From Achatina immaculata (lineage: Eukaryota; Mollusca; Gastropoda; Stylommatophora; Achatinidae): 64,000 nucleotides of DNA. Each line of letters begins with the position of its first letter. The first letter of the stretch is position 1. The notes beneath the pieces are model-generated. The model had not been told where the DNA came from and made no database searches. It worked only from the letters and a program-made list of their open reading frames with translations. The stretch is taken from contig CM019697.1 of the NCBI GenBank assembly GCA_009760885.1, positions 25,766,710-25,830,709 on the forward strand. The letters run 5' to 3'. This document shows positions 24,353 to 34,879 of this stretch, piece by piece. The position numbers and the translations under genes were made by a program.

Positions 24353-24453
24353 AGTTTTTGTTGATATTAATGCATTCCGGAATCGTTTGTTGATAATATG
24401 TAGTCTATCTGGTTAAAAGTCTTTTTGTCTGGGCTGCACCACGTTGCCAGTCT

Positions 24454-25161
24454 TCAGGGATGTTGTTTAAACCAGGTGTTTCCTACAACCATGCTATGTA
24501 TTCTTGCCCATTCAATTAATTTACTACCTCTGTCATTCCTCTCCCCCAGTCCATAGTCACCAACGATGTCTGAAGTTCTTCCTTTACCAACTTTGGCATT
24601 AAAATCTCCCATGACTATAGTAACTTCATGTGACTTTGTATATTTCAGGGCTATCTCTATGTCATTATAAAATAGCTGTACATCTTCTTCACAGCTTTCA
24701 GATGTTGGAGTGTGCACTTGTATAATATTTATGTTTATTGATCGTCCTTTCAGTTGGGCTAGCAGGACTCGGTCCGAGATGTTCAAATATCCTACAATTG
24801 TCCTTGCTGTTTGTTCGTCAAATATTACTCCTACTCCTCGTTCATGTTTCTCACTTCCTGAATATATTATTGTATATTTATCAGAGTTTATCTTTCCTGC
24901 ACCTGTCCATCTAACTTCACTCATTCCTAATATGTTGATCTTCATCTTTTCCATTTCCCTCTTTACATTTTCTAATTTTTCAGCCTGGAATAGAGTTCTA
25001 ACATTCCATGTTGTTATTTCTAACTTGTTAGTTTTGCCACCAGTAGCTTGATGACGATCTGGCCTCACCTGTGGCTCGTGAGCTGCCCTACCGGACGAGG
25101 CTGTTCCAGAGGAACATCCATTAACGTCGTTCATGACAAATCTATTACTCTGAATAAGCAT
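24454..25161 (-). pseudogene. Family A endonuclease domain (EEP/APE type), N-terminal part
   Basis: 235 codons. A low-complexity N-terminus is followed by the endonuclease/exonuclease/phosphatase fold motifs of RTE elements: TWNVR (51-55), SEVRW (81-85) and GDFNAKVG (185-192). The enzyme would nick the target strand to prime reverse transcription. The frame breaks after WFKQHP. The missing final motif, SDHDPLCG, is found in the next frame at about 24330. Genome annotation pipelines often call this domain 'craniofacial development protein 2-like'; here it is clearly part of a retroelement. Confidence 0.88.
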
Positions 25162-25594
25162 AATTGTTCTTTGGAGCTACAATAGTGGTTTCCCGTTGCC
25201 TTCTGTCGGTTTGTATATGGGCTCTCCGCTAGCCTTTGGACTCCCTGTCCTACCCGCAAGGCAGCGGAAGCGAGAGGTTTTAAGGCACCTCTTACCTGCC
25301 TGGTATTCCCTTCACTGAGCACCTGAGGCACTTTATAGGAGTAGTAGAGCCACATACTTCCCCACTTCGCTGTCTGAGACTACCGCCAGTTGCTTATTCG
25401 ACGGCGGACCAGACTAGTAATCATTCAACAGGCAGAGGTAGAAAGTGCTAAAGGCAATAAAAGAATAGAAGGATGGACCTTCAACACCATAAAACTGACA
25501 GGTCATGACTCAAGAACCAGTCGGTACGCAGATCAAAACCAGTGGACCAATTAGGGGTGTGGCAGGAATACCGATTGGTGAGTTCGATAAACTG

Positions 25595-26095
25595 GATGTA
25601 GAGATAGAACAAGGAGACCGAGAGAGAATCTGACTCAGACACACAGAGACTCAGACAAGGAGAAGAGAGAATCTGACTCAGACACACAGAGACTCAGACA
25701 AGGAGAAGAGATAATCTGACTCAAACACACAGAGACTCAGACAGGGAGAAGAGATAATCTGACTCAGACACACAGAGACTCAGACAGGGAGAAGAGAGTC
25801 TGACTCAGACACACAGAGACTCAGACAAGGAGAAGAGAGAATCTGACTCAGACACACGAGACTCAGACAGGGAGAAGAGATAATCTGACTCAAACACACA
25901 GAGACTCAGACAGGGAGAAGAGAGTCTGACTCAGAAACACAGAGACTCAGACAGGGAGAAGGGAGAATCTGACTCAGACACAACGAGACAGCCAGAGAGA
26001 AGAGAGAATCTGAGTCCGAAACACAGAGACAGATAGGTAGAGCTAGACCGGGAGAGATATGCAGACAGGAAAAAAAGACAGAGACTCACAGAAGG
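25595..26095. repeat. 43-44 bp minisatellite, about 10 copies
   Basis: Unit contains AATCTGACTCAGACACACAG and AGACTCAGACAAGGAGAAG, with indel variants. It grades into the 24 bp satellite to its right. Confidence 0.88.
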
Positions 26096-26124
26096 ATAGC
26101 CAGAGTTAGACAACGAGAATTAGA

Positions 26125-27216
26125 GAGGTTAGGCAGATGGAACTAGATGGCGATACAGTGAGACAGACATAGATAGATACAGTGAGACAGACATAGATAG
26201 ATACAGTGAGACAGACATAGATAGATACAGTGATACAGATATAGATAGGTACAGTGATACAGACATAGATAGATACAGTGATACAGACATAGATAGGTAC
26301 AGTGATACAGACATAGACAGATACAGTGATACAGACATAGATAGGTACAGTGATACAGACATAGATAGATACAGTGATACAGACATAGACAGATACAGTG
26401 ATACAGACATAGATAGGTACAGTGATACAGACATAGATAGGTACAGTGAGACAGACATAGATAAATCCAGTGATACAGGCATAGATAGATCCAGTGATAC
26501 AGACATAGATAGATCCAGTGATACAGACATAGATAGATACAGTGATACAGACATAGACAGATACAGTGAGACAGACATAGATAGGTACAGTGATACAGAC
26601 ATAGATAGATACAGTGATACAGACATAGATAGGTACAGTGATGCAGACATAGATAGATACAGTGATACAGACATAGATAGGTACAGTGATACAGACATAA
26701 ATAGATACAATGATACAGATATAGATAGATACAGTGATACAGACATAAATAGGTACAGTGATACAGACATAGATAGGTACAGTGATACAGACATAGATAG
26801 GTACAGTGATACAGACATAGATAGGTACAGTGATACAGGCATAGATAGGTACAGTGATACAGACATAGATAGGTATAGTGATACAGACATAGATAGGTAC
26901 AGTGATACAGACATAGATAGGTACAGTGATACAGACATAGATAGGTACAGTGATACAGACATAGATAGATACAGTGATACAGACATAGACAGATACAGTG
27001 ATACAGACATAGATAGATACAGTGATACAGACATAGATAGGTACAGTGAGACGGACATAGATAGATCCAGTGATACAGACATAGATAGATCCAGTGATAC
27101 AGACATAGATAGATACAGTGATACAGACATAGACAGATACAGTGATACAGACATAGATAGATACAGTGATACAGACATAGATAGGTACAGTGAGACAGAC
27201 ATAGATAGGTACAGTG
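26125..27216. repeat. 24 bp satellite, left part, about 45 copies
   Basis: Unit ACAGTGATACAGACATAGAT plus AGRT, period 24. On the minus strand it reads as an eight-residue SLYLSMSV repeat of about 400 codons, an artefact of a period divisible by three. The array is split by a family D retrotransposon and resumes at 31515. Confidence 0.95.
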
Positions 27217-27477
27217 AATGAATGAATGAATGAATGAATGAATAATCTTTATTTTTCAAGGGTAAAGAATTGGGCACGCAGGCCCGTCTTACATTCTGCC
27301 CTTCATCACTCCATCTTTCATTCTTCCCACACACTTGATTTAGTACAAAAATACAAATTAAATTAGTAAAAACATATCAAAAGAGTGTAAGATTTAACTA
27401 CTACATTCAAGGTAAAAGAGAAAAAGTAATTAACCTAATAAAATAGCACTCACGCACACATACATACGCAGACATAT

Positions 27478-28753
27478 CTTCTTATCCTTATCTTATATCC
27501 TTCCCGTGCCGTTAAACGTCACATAGGGCTCGCAAAGTAGTTCGCCAATTTTTCCTGTCTTCGGTGAGTCTTTCAACCTCATCAAAGGATTTTATGCCAG
27601 TTAATTTGGCCTCTCTTAATAATGTCCTCTTCAGAGTTTCACGCGGTCTGGCTCTTTTTCTTCGGCCTGTTGTGTTCCACTTGATAGCTTGTTTTGGGAT
27701 TCTCTGATCATTTCTTCTCATCAAGTGACCAACATATGTCCATCTCCTTTTCCTGATCACCCATGAAACTGATTGTTGTTCAGTCATCTGTCTTATCTCT
27801 GCATTGTTCTTGAATTCATTCCACTTGATGCTGAGTATTTTCCTTAGGCATTTGTTTTCAAAAGAGTCTAATTTCTTTTCTATTTCTTTAGTTGTTTTCC
27901 AGCTTTCGCATGCATAAATGAGGGTGGATATTACATTTGAATTGAATAGTCTTAACTTGGTTTTTGTGCTTATAACTTTTGAATTCCATATGTTCTCAAG
28001 ATTCTTGAAGATTGATGCTGCTTTTGTAATTCTGATCCTAACTTCCTTTCTAGTGTCACCATCCTGGTCTATGTAGCTGCCAAGGTATGCAAATTGAGTG
28101 ACTTCTTCAATATCTGTCCCTTCTATGTGTATTTTTCCAATTTGATTGATGGGAATTTTCATTATTTTTGTTTTGTCCTTGTTAATTTCAAGTCCTATTT
28201 TGCTAGCCAGTGAAGACAGGCTTTCTGTTTTTTCTTGCATGGAATTCACATTATTACTGATAAGAGTTATGTCATCAGCAAAATCAAGATCTTCTAGTTG
28301 GGTCCCATGTACCCAGTCAATACCTGTGTTACCTGTGCAGCATTTTTTCATTAAGAAGTCTATTGTAATCCCAAAAAGTAAAGGAGACAGTATACATCCT
28401 TGTTTCTCGCCTGTTTCAATCTGGAACCATTCACTCATCCCTTCTTCTGTCTTGACTGCACAAACATATCCATTGTATAAGTCCTTAATGATGTTGACAA
28501 TTTTAGATGGTATTCCATATAGACATAAAATTCTCCATAATGAATCTCTGTGTATGCTATCAAATGCCTTTTTAAAATCTATGAAGTTCAGTATTAATGG
28601 TTTCTGCTTTTCAATGTGTTCTTCAAGTATTATTCTGAGAGTAAAGATCTGGTCGAGACAGCTTCTCCCTTTTCGAAATCCTGCTTGTTCTTCTCTCATT
28701 GCAGTATCAACTATATCTTTGAGTCTATTCAAAATGACCTTGCAAAATACTTT
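27478..28753 (-). mobile_element. Family C RTE-related retrotransposon, 5' truncated, inserted in the family D 3' UTR
   Basis: A 1.28 kb minus-strand copy flanked by the 10 bp repeat GCAGACATAT at 27468-27477 and 28754-28763. Its 3' end has the conserved CGGCACGGGAAGGATATAAG and a short GATATAA-type tail. The coding frame is open across the whole copy. It is more than 90% alike by eye to the copy at 58.26-59.60 kb, so both are young relative to families A and D here. Confidence 0.92.
27512..28753 (-). CDS. Family C reverse transcriptase, C-terminal two thirds, uninterrupted frame
   Basis: An open frame (430 codons to 28804, of which the first 17 come from family D flank) that is closed by its natural stop. 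Motifs: GFRKGRSCLDQIF, FIDFKKAFD (74-82; motif A), EKQGCILSP (133-141) and FADD (175-178; catalytic pair intact), then a YLGSYIDQDGD segment, a LIYACESW segment and a basic GRRKRARPRETL tail. This architecture is shared with RTE-like elements; the exact clade (RTE, RTE-X or a relative) is not certain. The N-terminal endonuclease and the fingers of the polymerase are missing, so the protein would be inactive, but this is the least damaged polymerase coding region in the window. No promoter or natural start is present. Confidence 0.85.
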   Translation of the reverse strand, partial: KVFCKVILNRLKDIVDTAMREEQAGFRKGRSCLDQIFTLRIILEEHIEKQKPLILNFIDFKKAFDSIHRDSLWRILCLYGIPSKIVNIIKDLYNGYVCAVKTEEGMSEWFQIETGEKQGCILSPLLFGITIDFLMKKCCTGNTGIDWVHGTQLEDLDFADDITLISNNVNSMQEKTESLSSLASKIGLEINKDKTKIMKIPINQIGKIHIEGTDIEEVTQFAYLGSYIDQDGDTRKEVRIRITKAASIFKNLENIWNSKVISTKTKLRLFNSNVISTLIYACESWKTTKEIEKKLDSFENKCLRKILSIKWNEFKNNAEIRQMTEQQSVSWVIRKRRWTYVGHLMRRNDQRIPKQAIKWNTTGRRKRARPRETLKRTLLREAKLTGIKSFDEVERLTEDRKNWRTTLRALCDV

Positions 28754-28871
28754 GCAGACATATACATAAATAAAAATACATTGTAAATACAGATCTTCTA
28801 ACATATGTTTTTTTTAAACAAACATTAAAATAATTTCTAACAATATCTAACAAGTTGTTTTTCTAACTATG

Positions 28872-29675
28872 TCACTGAAGTACTTGATGGTTTACGAGCC
28901 ATGTGTTGAGAGAGTGCTGGCTATTGTATGGAGGCATATAATTACAAGCAAGTAAATAATGAAACAGGTTTGAGTTAAAGGATGAAGTATTACCAATGGA
29001 TTTTAAATTGTAGGGGAGGGTGTTCCAGAGCTGTACTGCAGAGTATGCAAGGCTTTTCTAGTACATATCAATTCTGGGTTTAGGAAGAAGACAGTTTTTT
29101 AAACGCTGGCTATGTTTAGTGTTATACGTAAACAGTGACCACAAGTAAGGCGGAGCATTGTGCGACAGAATTCTGTGAACAAACTTAACTTTGTTTAAAA
29201 TGATTCTACTTTTGAGGGGTAGAATTTTGAGTTGTTTGTGTTGATCTAGAGTCTGTACTGGGTGTTTGTCACAAATAAGATTTAATGCTCGCTTGTGAAG
29301 TGAGTAGAACCTTTTTGTGTTTGAGACTGAGCATCCATCCCAGATTGTGGAACAGTAATCTAAGTGTGTTTGTATGTGTGATATGTAGTATATTTTTCTT
29401 GTGTTTTTGTCGATAAAGTGTTTAATTTTGGCTAATTGGTAAACTTTCTGTGCAGTCAACTTTGTTAGGTTATGTATGTGAAAATATTCCAAGTTAAATG
29501 CTGATCAATGATGAGTCCTAGGGTTTTATGTTCATGAACATTTTCTTTTGCCTTAGTCCCAGCACAAAGCTGTAGAGAAGTTTTAGTTGCATTTTGCAGT
29601 TTCTGTCTTGTAGTGATGAGCATGGATTTTGTTTTGTTTTGTTGGTGTTTATCAACATACCATTTTTATTACTCC
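28872..29675 (-). pseudogene. Family D C-terminal domain, downstream of the nested family E copy
   Basis: Continuation of the family D polymerase beyond the E insertion: DKWSNKNGMLINTNKTK at the insertion site, then a frameshift near 29.5 kb. The C-terminal region 29492-29058 includes SHIQTHLDYCSTIWDG, RALNLICDKHP and SHNAPPYLWSLF, a signature block of CR1/L2-like elements. A premature stop at 29058-29060 cuts off a well-conserved end (AVQLWNTLPYNLKSIGN in the next codons), with the natural stop at 28872-28874. Confidence 0.82.
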
Positions 29676-29685
29676 ATTTATCAAA

Positions 29686-30186
29686 TATATGGAAATCAAA
29701 AAAACTAAGCATAAATATGAAAGTCAGGATATTTAAGAGTAATGTTCTAAGTGTACTACTCTATGGAAGTGAATGCTGGAAAATCACCAAAACCATAGAA
29801 AACAAGTTGAATTCTTTCCAGACTAAATGTTTACGAAGAATTAGACAAATATTTTGGCCAAACACTATAAGAAATAACATCTTATTAGCAGAAATGCAGA
29901 TGAAACCACTGACAACAATTATTGAGGAAAGACGCTGGCAATGGTTGGGACATGTGCTCCGAATGACTGACAACTCACTACCAAAAATAGCACTAAGATG
30001 GACACCACAGGGGAGCAGAAGTAAGGGTAGACCAAAAGAGACATGGAGAAGAACAACAGAAAGGATGTTGAGCAATAGAGGGCTCACCTGGGCAAGAGCA
30101 GAAAAAAAGGCAAAGGACAGGCATTTGTGGAAAACCCTTGCGGAAGCCCCATGTGCCCTGGGCACTTAAGGTTCAGAGAGAGAGAG
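29686..30186 (+). mobile_element. Family E RTE-related 3' fragment nested in family D, 10 bp TSD
   Basis: A 0.5 kb plus-strand insertion flanked by ATTTATCAAA at 29676-29685 and 30187-30196. It encodes the C-terminal tail of family E from VRIFKSNVLSVLLYGSECW through RWTPQGSRSKGRPKETWRR to a natural stop at about 30169, then a GGTTCAGAGAGAGAGAG tail. The GA tail is shared with the family E copy at 60 kb. The coding frame is intact but lacks every catalytic domain. Confidence 0.92.
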
Positions 30187-30196
30187 ATTTATCAAA

Positions 30197-31514
30197 CTGT
30201 TTATATCATTTTGGAGCGTTGTCTGTAGGTTATTGATGTCATATTTACTATTGTAAACAGTACAGTCGTCAGCGAAAAGATCACATGAAGAGTGCTTTAA
30301 ATGTAGTGGTAGGTCGTTAATATAGATAGCAAAGAGAAGGGGACCAAGAATGGAGCCTTGAGGAATACCGGTATCAACCACAGACGAGCCAGATATTTTG
30401 TTTCTAAAGCAAACTACTTGTTTTCTACCTGAGAGAAAAGATGTAATACATTTTGTTAGGTCAGGATGTAATCTATAGCCTTCCAGCTTTTTTGCAAGAA
30501 TTTCATGATCAATCATATCGAAGGCTTTCTTAAAATCAACAAAGACAGCACCACACAATTTGTCATCATTTATATTAGACAGCCAGCTTTCTGTCATTTT
30601 AGTTAATGCTGTGTGGCAGGAGTAATTTGGTCTAAAACCTGACTGACTGTCTATTAGTAGACTGTTTTCTTGCATGTGGAGCAGAGTTAACTTTTGTATA
30701 TGTTTTTCAAGAGGTTTTGATAGTGATGACAGAATGGATATGGGTCTATAGTTTGAGAGGTCACTAGTCTGTCCAGATTTTAAAAGAGGAAAAACTTTGG
30801 CGAGTTTAAAAGCGTCAGGGAAATATTTTTTGTCAATACACAAGTTGTTTAAGTATGTTAGTGTGTCTGTGATAACTGGTGCAGCGTAGCGTAGTATCTT
30901 GTTACTAATGTCATCACATCCAGCTGAGTTAGTGTTCTTTAAGGACCGGATGTAGTTATAAACCTCACTGACTGTGAGGAAAGGAATATTAATTTGTTTT
31001 AGCTTTACAGATTTACTGTCGCTGAAAGTTTTCAACACGCTCAGGTCGCAATTAGGGGTCGGTAATGAAGATTTTAGAATACTAATTTCTTCCCTAAAAT
31101 GTTCACTGAAGTTAGTGCAAGTATGTTCACCATTAAGTGTTTGTGGGTCAGTTTGCTTCCTTTTATTTACAAGAGTATTAATCGCTTTCCAGATTGATTT
31201 ACTATCAGTTTTGTCTTTCACCAAATTTCTGAAGTAATTTTTCTTTTCCTGCCTAATTAAATACTGCACCTTATTCCTAAGTGAACGATAGCTACTGAAA
31301 TTTCTGCTTTTGTGAGCTTCATCCCGTTTCCTCATGAGTTGCAATATATCGGGAGTTATACACTGGGATTTTGTTACGTGTTTTACTCTCATTTCTTTGA
31401 TGGGGACATGCTTGTCAAAAATATTTCGAAATATCTTGATCCAGTATTCGATAGCCTCATCTGGATTTGTTAACTGGAAAACGTACGTAAGAGGCGAAGC
31501 TTTTAGATCAGTTG
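30197..31514 (-). pseudogene. Family D CR1/L2-like reverse transcriptase, upstream of the nested E copy
   Basis: An uninterrupted frame from the 5' truncation point at 31514 to the E insertion. From the first methionine at 31392: a linker (1-140), NYRPIS (214-219), SGFRPNYSCHTAL (251-263), FVDFKKAFD (284-292; motif A), GIPQGSILGP (342-351; motif B) and FADD (373-376; catalytic pair intact). The last seven residues before the apparent stop are encoded by the E tail, so that stop is acquired. The motif set, especially YRPIS and GIPQGSILGPLLF, places it with CR1/L2/jockey-type elements and apart from families A, B, C and E. The endonuclease is absent. Confidence 0.88.
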
Positions 31515-31632
31515 TGAGACAGACATAGATAGGTACAGTGAGACAGACATGGATAGATACAGTGAGAGAGACATAGATAGATACAGTGAGACAGACATAG
31601 ATAGATACAGTGAGACAGACACAGATAGATAT
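31515..31632. repeat. 24 bp satellite, right part
   Basis: About five units of the array at 26125-27216 continue after the family D element, here mostly of the ACAGTGAGACAGACATAGAT form. Confidence 0.92.
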
Positions 31633-31811
31633 TGTGTAATCATTATTAGATAGATTTGGACCGATGTGGTCAATCCGTTTTAGTTGATAGACAGACAGTG
31701 AAAGCCGGCGATAGGTAAGAGGATAATTTCTGAAAATAGAATCTAGACAGATTCGGAGATGCAGACATGTAGATTCTCCAGGCCAGACGGGGAGGCACAG
31801 AACATTTAGAG

Positions 31812-32222
31812 ACCGATGGTCGAATATTCTAGCTGATAGTCGAGTATTCTAGCTGATAGTCGAGTATTCTAGCTGATGGTCGAGTATTCTAGCTGATGGT
31901 CGAGTATTCTAGCTGATGGTCGAGTATTCTAGCTGATGGTCGAGTATTCTAGATGATGGTCAAGTATTCTAGCTGATGGTCGAGTATTCTAGCTGATGGT
32001 CGAGTATTCTAGCTGATGGTCAAGTATTCTAGCTGATGGTCGAGTATTCTAGCTGATGGTCAAGTATTCTAGCTGATGGTCGAGTATTCTAGATGATGGT
32101 CAAGTATTCTAGCTGATGGTCGAGTATTCTAGATGATGGTCAAGTATTCTAGCTGATGGTCGAGTATTCTAGATGATGGTCAAGTATTCTAGCTGATGGT
32201 CGAGTATTCTAGCTGATGGTCA
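31812..32222. repeat. 20 bp minisatellite, about 20 copies
   Basis: Unit GTCGAGTATTCTAGCTGATG, with variants GTCAAGTATTCTAGCTGATG and ...CTAGATGATG. The three types alternate in a regular order on the right-hand side, giving a 40 bp sub-period. The preceding 31633-31811 shows no feature. Confidence 0.95.
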
Positions 32223-32284
32223 TCCTTAAGAACGACTTCTCCGCTATCTCTTGTGTTTATTTATTGATCTGTAAAATCGTGGAC

Positions 32285-32385
32285 ATTCTGTACCACCTTC
32301 AGCACAGTCAGCACCTTCAGCACAGTCAGCACCTTCAGCACAGTCAGCACCTTCAGCACAGTCAGCACCTTCAGCACAGTCAGCT
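32285..32385. repeat. 18 bp minisatellite, about 5.5 copies
   Basis: Unit CACAGTCAGCACCTTCAG, nearly perfect. Confidence 0.92.
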
Positions 32386-32798
32386 GGTGTAAGTAAGTGT
32401 GTGTTCCTGGACACGGGATAATGGAGTCGTAGTACTTGTTCATGTTTAGTAACTAAACCCTGGAACTATTCTTTTATTTACTGTTCAAAAAAACAAAACC
32501 CGCAACAAAGACGATGTTGCGATCTAAACTGAAGTTTGCTGATCAGACAAGGGCAAATTGTCTGAAACGTTCACTTGGACATCAACTTCATGTGCTGACC
32601 TGAATTGTACTCAGCAGATGATTCATGAGGACAGAAAAGCGACACTAGTCAAAACAGTATTTTTGACAATAACTCATGACAGGTTCACGAGAATCCCGTG
32701 AAACTTCCTAAACACAGAACTCACTGACCATGTTATTGAATGCCTATAAAAGATTGACACTCATCGAATCAATTCATTTGAAAATTCAGTGTGCAAGT

Positions 32799-33811
32799 AT
32801 GGCTCATCTCACTACAGAACAACGACTCCACATCATTGGGCATTTACAGACTGAACAGTCACAAAGTGTAGTGGCCAGACAATTTAATGTGGTTAGGAGC
32901 ACCATTAGTCGCCTTTGGAGACGATTTCAAGAAACTGGCTCAGTTGCAGACCGGCCGCACAGTGGAAGACACATAGTCACAACTCCTGCTGAAGACCGCA
33001 TCATACGGCTGCGTCACCTCAGGAATCGATTTGCATCTGTGTCCTCAACAGTCCAGTCAATGACAGCAGCTCGTCGAATTTCAGATCAAACGGTCAAGAA
33101 CTGACTGCACGACGCTGGTCTTTGGGCTGAAAGACACTACAGAGGTCCTGCTCTTACGGACCGGCATCACCAGAACCAACTGCAGTGGGCGAACCACCAT
33201 CGCAATGGACCGTTGCGAATGATTGGAGAAGGGTTTGGTTTAGTGGTGAATCATTCTTTCTGCTCCAGCGACACGACTGACAGAGAAGAGTTTACAGCAG
33301 AGTCCATGAGCGCTATGCCCAGAACTGCGTGGATGAGGTTCCTCCACATGGTGGTGGAGGTGTACTGGTGTGGGGGAGGGACTATCAAGTTCATGGGAAG
33401 AAGTGACTTTGTGCAAATTGAAGGACGCCTGGATGTCCAACGATACGTCGCTGAAATTCTTCGTCCTCACGTCCTTCTACGACTGGCTGTACCAGGGTCT
33501 ATTTTTCACCAGGATAACGCTCGACCTCATGTGACACAACTCACCACCCAGATCTTCGCTGACAAAAACGTCCAGATCATTTCATGGCCATCCATGTCAT
33601 CAGACATGAACCCAGTAGAACACTTATGGGATGAACTCAACAAACAAATCCGCCAGCGAGACGTGGCACCAACCAATCTCCGACAGTTGTCTCTTGCACT
33701 GCGGGAAGAGTGGGCAGCCATCCCACAACAATAGATCCAACGACTAATCGGATCCATGTCAAGGAGAGGTCGTTCTCTGATACAGGCCAGAGGAGGCCTT
33801 ACACCTTACTG
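32799..33811 (+). pseudogene. Tc1-type DD34E transposase, broken
   Basis: Starts MAHLTTEQRLHIIGHLQTE with a paired-like helix-turn-helix (VARQFNVVRSTISRLWRRF), then a basic RPHSGRH linker. An in-frame stop at 33102 follows TVKN. A compensating pair of indels between about 33210 and 33390 shifts the segment with the first catalytic residue; in the correct frame it reads DWRRVWFSGES, so the catalytic Asp is Gly (codon 33245-33247). The original frame resumes with VQIEGRLDVQRY, HQDNARPH (second Asp present) and WPSMSSDMNPVEHLWDEL (third residue, Glu, present). A stop at 33733 after AAIPQQ precedes the usual end, SLIQARGGLTPY. The enzyme would cut and rejoin transposon ends; this copy cannot. Confidence 0.88.
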
Positions 33812-33829
33812 AAACGGAGGGCTCAGACG

Positions 33830-34182
33830 CAAAGAATAAAATTATTTTATATTTTATGTATAAAAATATTTTAGACTGCTCTTACAGACACCGAATACAG
33901 TTAATTGTTTATTCTGAATAGTACCGAAATTTTTTGTTTATTAGATAGTCATTTATATATGTATGTAGTTACTTCTGTACTGAATGAATGGATAAGAGCT
34001 AAAAGTAAATGTTTTATTTTATGTCTCTCAGCTTAAATGTTAATTATGTTTATTACATAAAACAGCATATTTGTAGAATGTTTGGAATAGTGTGAAAGAT
34101 TAATGATAAAGGGCAGAATTTCAGATAGACCTGCGTGACCAATTTTTAACCCTTTTGAAATAACGATCAATCAATCAATCAA
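33830..34182 (+). mobile_element. Family D 3' UTR fragment inside the Tc1-type element
   Basis: Contains the family D 3' signature AAAGGGCAGAATTTCAGATAG ... AACCCTTTTGAAATAA and a (CAAT)n tail at about 34166-34181. The short CAAAG occurs at both possible junctions but is too short for a firm target-site duplication. No coding sequence. Confidence 0.75.
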
Positions 34183-34351
34183 AGTCCAAACCAAATTTAA
34201 TGAACATCATTTCATTGTTAAAGTCTTAAAGTTTCTTCATGCCAAGATTGAAACATTAATTCCGTAAAATAAAATTTTGATAAACGATTGACATTTGGTG
34301 TCCATTACGATTACAGTAGTGCTGCGTTTCTTTTTTTTTTTTTTAACAGTA

Positions 34352-34800
34352 TATGTTTAGTAATTAAACCTTGGAAGTTTGCTTGTGTATGTTTAGCAAT
34401 TAAATCTTAGACATTTGTTTGTGTATGTTTAGTAATTAAAACTTGGAAGTTTGTTTGTGTATGTATAATAATTAAACCCTGGAAGTTTGTTTTTGTATGT
34501 ATAATAATTAAACCCTGGAAGTTTGCTTGTTTATATTTAGTAATTTAACCCTTGAAGTGTACATATGTATGTTTGGTAATTAAACCTTGGAAGTTTCCTT
34601 GTGTATGTTTAGTAATTAAACACTGAAGTATGCTTGTGTATGTTTAGTAGTTAAACCCTGGAAGTTTCTTTGTGTACGTTTAGTATTTAAACCCTAGTAT
34701 TTAAACCTTATACACTGGCAATTTGGTTGTTTATGTTTAGTAATTAAACACTGAAAGTTTGGTTGTTTATGTTCAGTATTTAAACCCTGGAAGTGTGTTT
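34352..34800. repeat. 36 bp minisatellite, about 11-12 copies
   Basis: Unit contains TGTTTAGTAATTAAACCCTG and GAAGTTTGTTTGTGTA. A diverged unit at about 32440-32478 lies on the other side of the Tc1-type element. Confidence 0.9.
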
Positions 34801-34879
34801 GTGTGAAAAGACAAAGAATTTAGTACTGGGTAGAATTATGACTGCCAAATAATGAGAAGACACAGTCAGGGATGTTATT

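Larger units (their letters stand above)
22190..25400 (-). mobile_element. Family A RTE/BovB-like retrotransposon, nearly full length, frameshifted
   Basis: About 3.2 kb in minus orientation, the usual size for RTE elements, with one ORF order: apurinic-type endonuclease (25.1-24.3 kb), linker, reverse transcriptase (about 24.0-22.5 kb) and a conserved C-terminal tail. The 3' end reads CACCTGATGGTGATGATGATC on the minus strand, a GAT-type microsatellite tail. A 5' leader of about 240 bp precedes the first in-frame methionine at 25161. At least three frameshifts split the coding region (frame changes near 24.45, 24.07 and 23.45 kb) and a further stop falls near 22.5 kb. A second copy lies at 51-53.1 kb. 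No clear target-site duplication was found, so the outer limits are approximate. Confidence 0.88.
27215..31514 (-). mobile_element. Family D CR1/L2-like retrotransposon inserted in the 24 bp satellite, with C and E nested inside
   Basis: Read on the minus strand, from 31514 down: the end of the endonuclease-to-polymerase linker, the reverse transcriptase, the C-terminal domain (stop at 28872-28874), a 3' UTR with the conserved GGGCAGAATGTAAGACGGGC, an AATAAAG signal, and an (ATTC)n tail at 27215-27241. The 5' end is truncated; the frame is still open at 31514. The 24 bp satellite flanks both ends, and the same 27 bp stretch (TGAGACAGAC to ACAGTGA) is present at 27191-27217 and 31515-31541. 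Being satellite sequence, this may or may not be a true target-site duplication. Family C (27478-28753) and family E (29686-30186) interrupt it. Related copies: 41.44-42.76 kb and 33.83-34.18 kb. Confidence 0.9.
32479..34351 (+). mobile_element. Tc1-type DNA transposon, inactive, interrupted by a family D tail
   Basis: Boundaries are set by imperfect inverted ends: TACTGTTCAAAAAAACAAA at 32479 and, as reverse complement, TACTGTTAAAAAAA...GAAACGCAGCA at 34351-34319, each beginning at a TA as expected for Tc1/mariner target choice. The flanks on both sides belong to the same 36 bp minisatellite (TGTTTAGTAAYTAAACC), so the element jumped into that array. It contains a decayed transposase at 32799-33811. 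About 350 bp of family D 3' UTR with a (CAAT)n tail is inserted near its right end. Confidence 0.82.

Noticed and set aside
24454..25161. Host endonuclease gene of the craniofacial-development-protein-2 type
   Set aside because: The domain is followed in order by the linker, reverse transcriptase and 3' tail of an RTE element, with a second copy at 53 kb.
22190..25450. Target-site duplication for family A copy 1
   Set aside because: No convincing direct repeat was found beyond the GAT tail and the presumed 5' end.
26129..27334. 401-codon minus frame of SLYLSMSV repeats that looks like a membrane protein
   Set aside because: Produced by the 24 bp satellite (eight codons per unit) and family D 3' UTR.
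27191..31541. 27 bp target-site duplication for the family D element
   Set aside because: The identical flanks are satellite units, so their match is expected without a duplication; kept only as consistent evidence.
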